Shown here: piece by piece, positions 52,337 to 60,969 of the stretch
Layout of the letters: each line of letters opens with the position of its first letter
How positions within the stretch are numbered: the stretch's first letter is position 1
Source: Agreia sp. Leaf283
GTDB lineage: Bacteria; Actinomycetota; Actinomycetes; Actinomycetales; Microbacteriaceae
Direction of reading: 5' to 3'
NCBI RefSeq assembly: GCF_001422485.1
Contig: NZ_LMNF01000001.1
Location: forward strand, 1,876,445-1,940,444
DNA: 64,000 nucleotides
Translations under genes and position numbers: made by a program
Notes under the pieces: generated by a model
What the model was told of the DNA's origin: nothing
The model's database searches: none
The model's input: the letters and a program-made list of their open reading frames with translations, nothing else

Positions 52337-54332
52337 GGCCAATCGACGGCTCACCCGCGCATCGCGCTACGGCAAGTACGCGGGAGGGCCCGATCCGCTC
52401 GCGCCGCCCGTCGACGTGAGGCAGGCCCTCGACGCCATCGGGCAGGACGTGATGGCGGGCTACTCTCCCGAAGCATCGCTCCGCGAGTTCCTCCGCCGGG
52501 GCACCGACGACAAGCCCGGACTCGACGACCTCGCGCGCCGGGTCGCGGAGAAACGGCGCGAACTCGCCGCGAAGCACAACCTCGACGGCACTCTCCAAGA
52601 AGTGAAGAGGCTGCTCGACAAGGCCGTGCTCGAGGAACGCAAGCAGCTGGCCCGCGACGTCGATATGGACGACGACGCCCGGGCACTCGCCGAGATGCAG
52701 CTCGGCGCCCTGCCGCCCTCCGCGGCGGCTGCCGTGAAGGAGCTGAACGACTACGCCTGGCGCAGCACCGAGGCGCGCCAGGACTTCGAGCGCATCAAGG
52801 ACCTGCTCGGCCGAGAGATGCTCGACCAGCGTTTCGCCGGCATGAAGCAGGCCCTCGAGAATGCCGACGACGAAGACAGGGCGGCCATCGCCGCCATGCT
52901 CGCCGACCTCACCGGGCTGCTCGACAGGCACGCGCGGGGCGAGGCCGACCAGCAGCAGTTCGAGGAGTTCATGCAGGCTCACGGGGACTTCTTCCCGGAG
53001 AACCCCCGCACGATCGACGAACTCATCGACACCCTCGCCGAGCGCGCCGCGGCGGCCGCTCGAATGCGCAACTCGATGAGCCAGGAGCAGCGCGACGAAC
53101 TCGACGCACTCGCATCCCAGGCCTTCGGATCGCCCGAACTCATGTCGTCGTTGGCCACACTCGACGAGCAGCTGCAGTCGCTTCGCCCCGGTGCCGACTG
53201 GCGCGGGTCGGAGAGCATGAGCGGCTCCGAGAGCCTGGGCCTCGGCGACGGCACGGGTGTCTTCCAGGACATCGCCGAACTCGACGCTCTGAGCGAGCAG
53301 CTGGCCCAGGGCTATGGAGGGTCGCGCCTCGACGATCTCGATCTCGACGCCCTCGCACGCCAGCTCGGTGACGAGGCATCGGTGGATGCGCGCACCCTGA
53401 AGCAACTCGAGAACGCGTTGCGCGACTCGGGAACGATGAAGCGGGCCTCAGACGGAACCCTGCGGATGACGCCGAAGGCCATGAGGCTGCTCGGCAAGTC
53501 TCTGCTGCGCGACGTCGCCACCCGGCTCTCCGGGCGCCAAGGCGAGCGAGACGTGCGCCAGGCGGGTGCCGCAGGCGAGCTCTCCGGCGCCACGCGCGAG
53601 TGGGCGTTCGGCGATACCGAGCCGTGGGATGTGACGCGCACGATCACCAACGCCATCTCACGCACCGCGGGTGGCGGGGGAGCCGTCGGCCAGGGTGTGC
53701 GCATCGAGATCGGCGACGTGGAGGTGCAGGAGACAGAGGCGCGAACGCAGGCCTGCGTCGCCCTGCTGGTCGACACGTCGTTCTCGATGGCCATGGACGG
53801 CCGGTGGGTGCCGATGAAGCGCACCGCGCTGGCCCTGCACACCCTCGTGACCAGCCGCTTCCGCGGCGACGACCTGCAGCTCATCGCGTTCGGTCGTCAG
53901 GCAGAGGTCATGGAGATCGAGCAGCTCACCGGCCTCGAGGCGGAGTACGAGAAGGGCACCAACCTGCATCACGCCCTCCTTCTCGCGAACCGGCACTTCC
54001 GGAAGCATCCCAACGCGCAGCCCGTGCTGCTCATCGTCACCGACGGCGAACCGACCTCCCATCTCGAATCGAGCGGAGAGGTGTTCTTCGACTACCCGCC
54101 GCACCCCCTCACGGTGGCCTACGCCGTGCGCGAGCTCGAGAACTCCATGCGGCTGGGGGCGTCGACGACCTTCTTCAGGCTGGGCGAAGACCCGGGGCTG
54201 GCCCGGTTCATCGACTCGATGGCGAAACGTGTCGGCGGGCACGTCGTCTCTCCGGAGCTCGACGACCTCGGTGCGGCGGTGGTCGATTCCTACCTCGGCT
54301 CGCGCCGGCCGGACTCGTCGTTCGGCTGGTGA
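52329..54332 (+). CDS. VWA-domain protein, partner of the MoxR-like ATPase
   Basis: A 667-residue protein. Residues about 50-420 are helical, rich in Asp/Glu/Ala/Leu; a C-terminal von Willebrand A domain (about 470-640) carries the MIDAS motif DTSFSMAM (DxSxS), the Thr region GTNLHHALLLANRHF and TDGEPTS. VWA-MIDAS domains bind a metal and a partner. The ATG lies inside the end of the ATPase gene (52329 against stop 52336). The pair is a standard MoxR-VWA unit. Confidence 0.88.
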   Translation: MARANRRLTRASRYGKYAGGPDPLAPPVDVRQALDAIGQDVMAGYSPEASLREFLRRGTDDKPGLDDLARRVAEKRRELAAKHNLDGTLQEVKRLLDKAVLEERKQLARDVDMDDDARALAEMQLGALPPSAAAAVKELNDYAWRSTEARQDFERIKDLLGREMLDQRFAGMKQALENADDEDRAAIAAMLADLTGLLDRHARGEADQQQFEEFMQAHGDFFPENPRTIDELIDTLAERAAAAARMRNSMSQEQRDELDALASQAFGSPELMSSLATLDEQLQSLRPGADWRGSESMSGSESLGLGDGTGVFQDIAELDALSEQLAQGYGGSRLDDLDLDALARQLGDEASVDARTLKQLENALRDSGTMKRASDGTLRMTPKAMRLLGKSLLRDVATRLSGRQGERDVRQAGAAGELSGATREWAFGDTEPWDVTRTITNAISRTAGGGGAVGQGVRIEIGDVEVQETEARTQACVALLVDTSFSMAMDGRWVPMKRTALALHTLVTSRFRGDDLQLIAFGRQAEVMEIEQLTGLEAEYEKGTNLHHALLLANRHFRKHPNAQPVLLIVTDGEPTSHLESSGEVFFDYPPHPLTVAYAVRELENSMRLGASTTFFRLGEDPGLARFIDSMAKRVGGHVVSPELDDLGAAVVDSYLGSRRPDSSFGW

Positions 54333-54359
54333 CGATGACGCCCTGAATGGGCGAGACGC

Positions 54360-55220
54360 CTACTTGAGCAGACGGGAGAGCACCCTGTCGGCCAGCAGCT
54401 TGCCGCCGGTCTGGCAGCTGGGGCAGTATTCGAGCGTGCGGTCGGCGAAGATGACCTGCCGCACCGTGTCGCCGCAGACCGGGCACTCCTCGCCGGCCCG
54501 ACCGTGCACGCGCATGGCCGTCTTCTTCTCGCGCTTGAGATTCGACGCGCTGACTCCCTCCGACCTGTCGATCGCAGCCTGAAGGGTCTCGCGAACGGCG
54601 TCGTAGAGTTCGGATGCCTCGTCGTCGCTCATCGCGGCCGGCTTGTAGGGCGACATGCGGGCGACGTGAAGGATCTCGTCGGAGTAGGCGTTGCCGATGC
54701 CGGCGATCCGCGACTGGTCGCGCAGAACACCCTTGATCTGCATGCGCCCGGCCGACGACAGGATGCCGCGGAAGACCTCGCGGGTGAACGCCGCGTCGAG
54801 CGGATCGGGGCCGAGCCTCACGATCTGCGGTATCTCGTCGACGTGGCGCACGATCCAGATGGCGACGCTCTTCTTCGTTCCCGCCTCGGTGATGTCGAAG
54901 CCGGAGCCGTCGTCGAGGACCAGGCGCGCGGTGAGCGGGCCGGACGACGGCTTGGTCCGCGGAGGAGGTTCGGTCTCGCGCCAGCGGATCCAGCCGGCAC
55001 GGGCCAGGTGCAGCACGAGATGCACGTCTCCGATGCCGAGGTCGAGGAACTTTCCGTGTCGGGCGATCGATTCGACGACCTGGCCGTTGAGGCTCGAGAC
55101 AGGCGGGTCGAAGGTCTTGAGGGCCGAGAACGACACCATGTCGAGACGAGCCACGGTGCGACCGAGCAGTCGGGCGCCCAGATCGGCGACGAGCGCATGG
55201 ACCTCGGGGAGTTCTGGCAC
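54360..55220 (-). CDS. Fpg/Nei-family DNA glycosylase
   Basis: A 286-residue base-excision glycosylase/AP lyase. The N-terminal MPELPEV gives catalytic Pro2 and Glu3; the H2TH region is GIGNAYSDEILHVARMSP, and the C-terminal zinc finger is CPVCGDTV...YCPSC. It removes oxidised bases such as 8-oxoguanine or formamidopyrimidine; Fpg and Nei cannot be told apart without alignment, though PELPE fits both. It lies 43 bases downstream of dnaE2 on the same strand, within a repair cluster. Confidence 0.93.
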   Translation of the reverse strand: MPELPEVHALVADLGARLLGRTVARLDMVSFSALKTFDPPVSSLNGQVVESIARHGKFLDLGIGDVHLVLHLARAGWIRWRETEPPPRTKPSSGPLTARLVLDDGSGFDITEAGTKKSVAIWIVRHVDEIPQIVRLGPDPLDAAFTREVFRGILSSAGRMQIKGVLRDQSRIAGIGNAYSDEILHVARMSPYKPAAMSDDEASELYDAVRETLQAAIDRSEGVSASNLKREKKTAMRVHGRAGEECPVCGDTVRQVIFADRTLEYCPSCQTGGKLLADRVLSRLLK

Positions 55221-55263
55221 GCATCCAGTCTCGCTCCAGCCCCCGACATTCGTCTACGGTGCG

Positions 55264-58200
55264 TCAGCGGAAGTCTCGCGATCGGGTGCGCGTCTGCAAC
55301 GGAAGCTCCTCGAAGCGGTCGGCCACCACATTGATGATGCCCTCCGGCGAACGCTCCAGGATGCCCCTCACGACGAGGGCGGGAGACTCGCGAGCGAGCC
55401 GCCGATAGCGATTCCACACGCCCGTGCTGACGACGACGTTGAGCATGCCGGTCTCGTCTTCGAGGTTCATGAAGATGATTCCGCCGGCCGTCTGGGGGCG
55501 CTGGCGATGGGTGACGGCTCCGCCCGCGAATATTCGTCGGCCCGTCTCGGCGCGTGCCAGAGCCGAGATGGGCGAGACGCCGCGCGCGGTCAGGGCGGCG
55601 CGGGCCTGGCTGATCGGATGGTCGTCGGGCGAGATGCCCGTCGACCAGATGTCGTAGGCCAGGCGTTCGGTCGACGAGAGAACGGGAAGCAGCGGCGGCT
55701 GCACGCTGACCGATGAGCCCGCGAGCTGGTCTGCGCGTTCCTTCGACGCCTCGCCGGCCTGCCAGAACGCCTCGCGCCGGCTGACGCCCAGCGAGTCGAA
55801 TGCCCCGGCGGCGGCGAGGGCCTCCAACTGCTCCGTCGTCAGCCCCACCCTGCGTGACAGGTCGGCGAGGTCGACGAAATCGCCCGACCGGGTGCGTTCC
55901 TCGACGATGCGTCGCGCGAGGTCGGCTCCGATGCCGGTGACCCCTGCGAGTCCGAGGCGCACGGCGAAGCGACCGTCGCGTCGATGCATCGCCGAGAGAT
56001 CGGGAGCGCCACGGTCGAACGGGCCGACCGGAGGCTGGCTCGGATCGCAGCACTCCGCCCGCCCATCGGGGTGCGTTGCGTGATGCGGATCGACGGCTTC
56101 GAGCGTCGCGTCGGGCAGAGACGACTGGATGCTCGGTCGCCGCACGTCGACGCCGTGCCGTCGTGCGTCTGCCGTGAGTGTGAGGGGCGAGTAGAACCCC
56201 ATGGGCTGGGCACGCAGGAGCGCCGCGAGGAAGGCTGCCGGGTAGTGCAGCTTGAGCCAGGCGCTGGCGTAGACCAGCAGGGCGAAGCTGAGCGCGTGGC
56301 TCTCGGCGAAGCCGAAATTGGCGAATGCCTGGATGCGCGCGTAGATGTCCTCGCTCGTCTCGATGTCGAGGCCGTTGCGCGCCATCCCCGCGAACAGGGT
56401 GGCCTTCAGCGACTCGATCTTCTCGACCCCGCGCTTGGACCCCATGGCCCGCCGCAGCAGATCCGCGTCGGCGGGCGAGCAGCCACCGACGGCCATGGCC
56501 ATCTGCATCAACTGCTCCTGGAAGAGCGGCACCCCGAGCGTGCGCTCCAGCACGGGCTCGAGCAGGGGATGCGGATAGCTGACCGCCTCTTCGCCCGTCT
56601 TGCGCCGCAGATACGGATGCACGGCACCTCCCTGGATCGGCCCCGGCCTGATGAGCGCAATCTCGATGACGAGGTCGTAGTACCGACGGGGGAGGAGCCG
56701 CGGCAGCGTGCCCATCTGGGCGCGGCTCTCGACCTGGAACACGCCTACGGCATCGGCGCGGCACAACATGTCGTAGACCCCGGCCTCCTCCTTCGGAATG
56801 CTGTCGAGGTCCCACACCTCTCCGGTGTGTTCCGCGACGAGGTCGAAGGTGTATTGCAGGGCGGCAAGGATTCCGAGGCCGAGCAGATCGAACTTGACCA
56901 GGCCCATCCACGCGCAGTCGTCCTTGTCCCACTGCAGAACGGTGCGGTTCTCCATGCGGGCGTGTTCGATGGGCACGACCTCGCCCACGGGATTCTCCGT
57001 CAGCACCATTCCTCCGGAGTGGATGCCCAGATGCCTCGGCGCTTTGAGGAGCTGCTGCGCGAGCTCGGTCACGGCATCCGGAATGTCGTGGTCGTGGGAC
57101 TCGGTGAGGCTGCCCCATCTCTCGATCTGCCGAGACCACGCATCCTGCTGGCCCTGGCTGTAGCCGAGCGCCTTCGCGACATCGCGCACGGCGTTCTTGG
57201 GCCGATAGCTGATGACGTTCGCGACCTGGGCGGCGTTGCGTCGCCCGTAGCGTTCGTACACGTACTGGATGACCTCCTCGCGCCTGTCGGAATCGAAGTC
57301 CACGTCGATGTCGGGTTCCTCTTCGCGCAGCGCCGACAGAAAGCGTTCGAAGGGGAGGCCGCGGGCGATCGAGTCGACGGCGGTGATGCCGAGCACGTAG
57401 CAGACCGCCGAGTTTGCCGCCGACCCGCGGCCCTGGCAGAGGATGCCTCGGCCGCGGGCGAAGCCGACGATGTCTTCGACGATCAGAAAATAGCCCGGGA
57501 AGTCCTTCTCCTCGATGACGGCGAGCTCGCGTTCGAGCCTCTCGTGCACGGCCGGGGTCGCATTCGGGTAGCGCCTCTCCGCTCCGCGGCGCACGAGCTC
57601 GCGAAGCCAGGTGATGGGGGTGTGCCCCGAGGGCACGTCGAGCTTCGGCAGGTTCGGGCGCGCCGAGCGCAGCGAGAACGACAGATCGGCGGCGATGTCG
57701 ACCGTGCGTTCGACCGCCCCGGGAAAGCGGGAGAACCGTGCCGCCATCTCGGCCCCGCTGCGCAGGTGCGCGTAGTCGGTGGCGGGCAGCCAGCCGTCCA
57801 TCTCGTCGAGGCTGCGGCGTGCCCGGATCGCGGCGAGGGCGGAAGCCAGGGGATGCGCGTCGGGAGTCGCGTAGTGCACATTGTTGGTGGCGATCACCGG
57901 CAGACCGGAGCGCCGCGCCAGGTCTGCGAGCGAGTCGTTGATGCTCGAGGCCAGGGGATCTCCGTGGTCGAAGAGTTCGACGGCGACATTGTCGTGGCCG
58001 AAGAGGTCTATGAGACGACCGAGCTCGCGGTCGGCGCCCACGGCACCTTCGCTCTGGAGGGCGCGCCTCACTGCCCCCTTGCGGCAACCCGTCAGCACGA
58101 GCCAGGAGTCCTGCGCCGTCTGCGACAGCTCGTCGAGTGAATAGACGGGGTGGCCCTTCTCCGCTCCCGGCGAGAGTTGCGCCTGGGTGATCGCCCCGGC

Positions 58201-58671
58201 CAGACGGTGGTAGCCGGCCTCCTTGCGGGCGAGGACCACGAGGTGGTCTCCCTCGGGGTCGGCAACTCCGTTCTGGGGAGCCCCGAGGCCCAGCGAGAGT
58301 TCGGCCCCGAAAACGGTCGCGAGGTCGAGCCTCTCGGCCGCCTCCGCCATTCGGACGATTCCGTAGAGGCCGTCGTGGTCGGTGAGGCCGAGGCCCGTCA
58401 GGCCCAGCCGCACCGCCTCTTCGACCAGGTGCTCGGGCGACGAGGCGCCGTCGAGAAAGCTGTAGTTCGAGTGCACGTGCAGCTCGGCGTAGGGCACGAC
58501 CGCTCCCGACGGCCGATCGGCCCGGGGTGTCGGCTCGTACGGAGCGCGCTTGCGCGACCACGCCGGGCTGTCGCCACCGTCTGCACCGGGCGGGCGCTCG
58601 TCGCGCCTGCTCGTTCCCGACGCGATCCGTTCGAACTCCGACCAGGGGATGGGCGGATTGGTCCACTTCAC
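55264..58671 (-). CDS. dnaE2: Error-prone DNA polymerase DnaE2 (ImuC)
   Basis: A 1135-residue C-family polymerase. PHP domain YAELHVHSNYSFLDGASSPEHLVEEA near residues 45-75, catalytic aspartates EPDIDVDFDSDRREEV (about 450), finger YERYGRRNAAQVANVISY, helix-hairpin-helix and OB domain near the C-terminus. DnaE2 performs translesion synthesis as part of the ImuA'-ImuB-DnaE2 mutasome in actinobacteria. It is last of the SOS operon; the start is 12 bases from the ImuB stop. Family length is normal (about 1100). A C-terminal OB part ILERSPEGIINVVADRFEEL is complete. Confidence 0.97.
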   Translation of the reverse strand: MKWTNPPIPWSEFERIASGTSRRDERPPGADGGDSPAWSRKRAPYEPTPRADRPSGAVVPYAELHVHSNYSFLDGASSPEHLVEEAVRLGLTGLGLTDHDGLYGIVRMAEAAERLDLATVFGAELSLGLGAPQNGVADPEGDHLVVLARKEAGYHRLAGAITQAQLSPGAEKGHPVYSLDELSQTAQDSWLVLTGCRKGAVRRALQSEGAVGADRELGRLIDLFGHDNVAVELFDHGDPLASSINDSLADLARRSGLPVIATNNVHYATPDAHPLASALAAIRARRSLDEMDGWLPATDYAHLRSGAEMAARFSRFPGAVERTVDIAADLSFSLRSARPNLPKLDVPSGHTPITWLRELVRRGAERRYPNATPAVHERLERELAVIEEKDFPGYFLIVEDIVGFARGRGILCQGRGSAANSAVCYVLGITAVDSIARGLPFERFLSALREEEPDIDVDFDSDRREEVIQYVYERYGRRNAAQVANVISYRPKNAVRDVAKALGYSQGQQDAWSRQIERWGSLTESHDHDIPDAVTELAQQLLKAPRHLGIHSGGMVLTENPVGEVVPIEHARMENRTVLQWDKDDCAWMGLVKFDLLGLGILAALQYTFDLVAEHTGEVWDLDSIPKEEAGVYDMLCRADAVGVFQVESRAQMGTLPRLLPRRYYDLVIEIALIRPGPIQGGAVHPYLRRKTGEEAVSYPHPLLEPVLERTLGVPLFQEQLMQMAMAVGGCSPADADLLRRAMGSKRGVEKIESLKATLFAGMARNGLDIETSEDIYARIQAFANFGFAESHALSFALLVYASAWLKLHYPAAFLAALLRAQPMGFYSPLTLTADARRHGVDVRRPSIQSSLPDATLEAVDPHHATHPDGRAECCDPSQPPVGPFDRGAPDLSAMHRRDGRFAVRLGLAGVTGIGADLARRIVEERTRSGDFVDLADLSRRVGLTTEQLEALAAAGAFDSLGVSRREAFWQAGEASKERADQLAGSSVSVQPPLLPVLSSTERLAYDIWSTGISPDDHPISQARAALTARGVSPISALARAETGRRIFAGGAVTHRQRPQTAGGIIFMNLEDETGMLNVVVSTGVWNRYRRLARESPALVVRGILERSPEGIINVVADRFEELPLQTRTRSRDFR

Positions 58672-58683
58672 AGCGCGCTCCGT

Positions 58684-60243
58684 CTAGTCGTACCGGGCCT
58701 CCGCGGCCCAGGTGTGGTCTTCGAGAATCAGCAGCCAGGCCATGCCCGTGGAATCGATCATCTGGAAGCGTGCTGCGCTTCGCCGCTTGTCGGAATCCCA
58801 CCAGCGCTGCTGCACGGGCCAAGGGCCGGCCCATGCAGAGATCGTGAGCGGAGGGGCCTGGTCGAATGCCATCCAGACAGGGGCGGTGTTCGTCGTTCCC
58901 CGGGCGTCGACGTCGACCGGTTCGCCGAGCGCTCCGCGCACCTCGGCGCGGCGCGGCGCGCTGAACACCGTGGCGGGTGCAGGCGGCGGGATGCTGCCCG
59001 GCCAGGGAAGATCCCGCTGCGTCTGGGGCGACTCGTCACCCCAGGGCACGAGCACGCGTCTCTCTGCCAGAAACCTGCCGCCGCCCAGAGAGGGAGTCGA
59101 TACAGCCCCGTGGCCGAGCAGGCTGCTCAACCGCGCGAGGGCGTGATGCACGCGCTCGTCGAGGGACGTTCCCCAGAGCCCCGCCTCGTGGTTCGTGCTC
59201 GCGTCGACCCGCGAGGGAGAGATCTCTATGCGTTCGACGGGAGCCGACGGCCCCGCGGCGGCTCCGCCTGATCCCTGCAGCTGCCAGCGCACGCGGTCGA
59301 CAACATCGGCTGCCGAGAAGTGGTGGGGATGCGACCAGGAGCGTTCGCTGCGATCGCCGGATTCGCTGGTGACCGTGATGAGCAGCGCGGTGCAGACCAG
59401 GCCGGCGTGCGCGAGCTGTTCGATCATCGACTCCGCTGCTGCTCGCACTCCGAAGGCGATCTGGTCGACGCGGTCGAGGGCGGGCTCGAACGCGACGTCG
59501 GCTCCGAGGTCGGCTTCAGGGGCGTGTTCGGCTCCCGAGAGACGATCGGTGGCGGATGCCCTGGCGTGCGCGCGCAGGCCCGCTTCGGCGAAGCGCACCC
59601 CGACGGCTGTTCGGTCGAGGCCGGCGAAATCGCCCAGAGTGTGCAGCCCCAGTCGACGCAGCACCGGCACGAGTGCGGCGTCGTCGAGCGTGGAGATGGG
59701 AAGCGGAGCAAGGAAGCCCCGCGTCGTGCCGGGATCGATGATGCGAACGGGGGCGGACTCCTGCGTGCGCAGGGCCGCCTGTTCTGCCCCGAACGGGCTG
59801 TCGGCTATACCGACGCGCGCCGAGGCGAGGCTCTCGGACAGTGCCTGTCGGATGGTCGCCGCGGCCTGCTGCTCGCCCCCGTAGAAGCGGGCAGGACCCC
59901 GCGCTCGTATTGCGCACAAGCCCGGGCGCAGGATGCGGACGCCGGGGACGAGCTCTTCGATCAGCGTGACGAAGTGCTCGAACGCCCGGGAGTCTGCCTG
60001 CGCGTCGTAGGGCGCGACCAGCAGCTCGGGGCAACGGAGTTGCGCCTCTCGAACAGCGAGGCCCCTGCGCACTCCGGCTGCTCGCGCGAGCGAGGAGCAC
60101 GCGAAGACCGTTCCCCGGTCGATCAGGGCCATCGGCAGCTCGTCTGTCAGATCGAGGTCGGTTGCCTGGAGGTTTTGGCGCGCGGCGACGATCGGCCAGT
60201 CGGGCACCCAGACCACGATGACTCGGGAACTCGAGGCACTCAT
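58684..60243 (-). CDS. imuB: ImuB, Y-family-like mutasome component
   Basis: A 519-residue protein of the Y-family polymerase fold: VVVWVPDWPIVAARQ near the N-terminus, then YGGEQQAAATIRQAL, a little-finger region and the C-terminal block PWPGSIPPPAP typical of ImuB. The acidic catalytic triad of Y-family polymerases is not evident, as expected: ImuB is a scaffold linking DnaE2 to the sliding clamp. ATG 60243 overlaps the imuA' stop (ATGA). With ImuA' and DnaE2 it forms the SOS-induced mutagenesis operon. Confidence 0.93.
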   Translation of the reverse strand: MSASSSRVIVVWVPDWPIVAARQNLQATDLDLTDELPMALIDRGTVFACSSLARAAGVRRGLAVREAQLRCPELLVAPYDAQADSRAFEHFVTLIEELVPGVRILRPGLCAIRARGPARFYGGEQQAAATIRQALSESLASARVGIADSPFGAEQAALRTQESAPVRIIDPGTTRGFLAPLPISTLDDAALVPVLRRLGLHTLGDFAGLDRTAVGVRFAEAGLRAHARASATDRLSGAEHAPEADLGADVAFEPALDRVDQIAFGVRAAAESMIEQLAHAGLVCTALLITVTSESGDRSERSWSHPHHFSAADVVDRVRWQLQGSGGAAAGPSAPVERIEISPSRVDASTNHEAGLWGTSLDERVHHALARLSSLLGHGAVSTPSLGGGRFLAERRVLVPWGDESPQTQRDLPWPGSIPPPAPATVFSAPRRAEVRGALGEPVDVDARGTTNTAPVWMAFDQAPPLTISAWAGPWPVQQRWWDSDKRRSAARFQMIDSTGMAWLLILEDHTWAAEARYD

Positions 60244-60878
60244 CGGATCGTGCCCGCCGGGATGCGAAGCTGTGATCGCCGCGGTGCGCCCGCTCGCTGG
60301 CCTTGGCGCACCTCGACGTCGAGGCGACGGTCGGCCAGGTGCCCGTGCCCGTCGCCGAGGCCCGTCCACGACGACGAGACGACGGTGATCTCGGACTCGG
60401 ACTGGGGCCAGTCGCCCAGAACGAGCATGGTGGATCGTGCCTGTCGCAGTCGGGCCGAGAGCCGCGACGATTCGGATGCCGAGACACGCGTCGGAGGCCG
60501 CACGATCACGAGACCGAGCACATCGGCCATCGCGCCGACCGTCGACATCCATCGCTCACCGGGGTCGGAGACCCAGACGAGCCGATCGAGATCGATGCCC
60601 CAGCCGGCTGCGGCCTCGAGGCCCAGGTCGGGAACGTCGAGCACACCGCACCACTCGCCCTGCTGCGACGCGGCGGCGACGAGGGCGAGTGCCAGAGAAG
60701 TCGAGCCCGTGAGCGAGTAGACCGTTCCGCGACGCAGGCCGCGGGCCAGGACTCCGCGCATCTTCGGCAGCACGGGGAATGCATCGTCGTCGAGTCTGGT
60801 GGACTGCATCGACGAGATGCGCGCCTGCAGAGCCTGCCTCACCGAGGCCGGTGATTCCACAGCTGCGACCGAATTCAT
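60240..60878 (-). CDS. imuA: ImuA', accessory factor of the mutasome
   Basis: A 212-residue RecA-like protein without a clear Walker A Lys (RGTVYSLTGSTSLALALVAAASQQG replaces GxxGxGKT), as known for actinobacterial ImuA'. It is needed with ImuB and DnaE2 for damage-induced mutagenesis in mycobacteria; the N-terminal ALQARISSMQSTRLDDDAFPVLPKMRGVL is typical. Controlled by the LexA box at 60889-60904. Start ATG 60878. Confidence 0.9.
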   Translation of the reverse strand: MNSVAAVESPASVRQALQARISSMQSTRLDDDAFPVLPKMRGVLARGLRRGTVYSLTGSTSLALALVAAASQQGEWCGVLDVPDLGLEAAAGWGIDLDRLVWVSDPGERWMSTVGAMADVLGLVIVRPPTRVSASESSRLSARLRQARSTMLVLGDWPQSESEITVVSSSWTGLGDGHGHLADRRLDVEVRQGQRAGAPRRSQLRIPAGTIR

Positions 60879-60888
60879 TCAGCAATGT

Positions 60889-60904
60889 TCGAACATATGT
60901 TCGA
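60889..60904. promoter_or_regulatory. LexA (SOS) box
   Basis: The exact actinobacterial consensus TCGAAC-ATAT-GTTCGA lies 11 bases before the imuA' start; the palindrome extends to GTTCGAAC...GTTCGAAC (60887-60906). It also stands 66 bases before the divergent helicase start. Confidence 0.95.
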
Positions 60905-60969
60905 ACTTGTCAACGGGGTGACGATGCCGGTTAGGCGCTCGGCCCTGCAGAGGGCAGGATCGATACATC

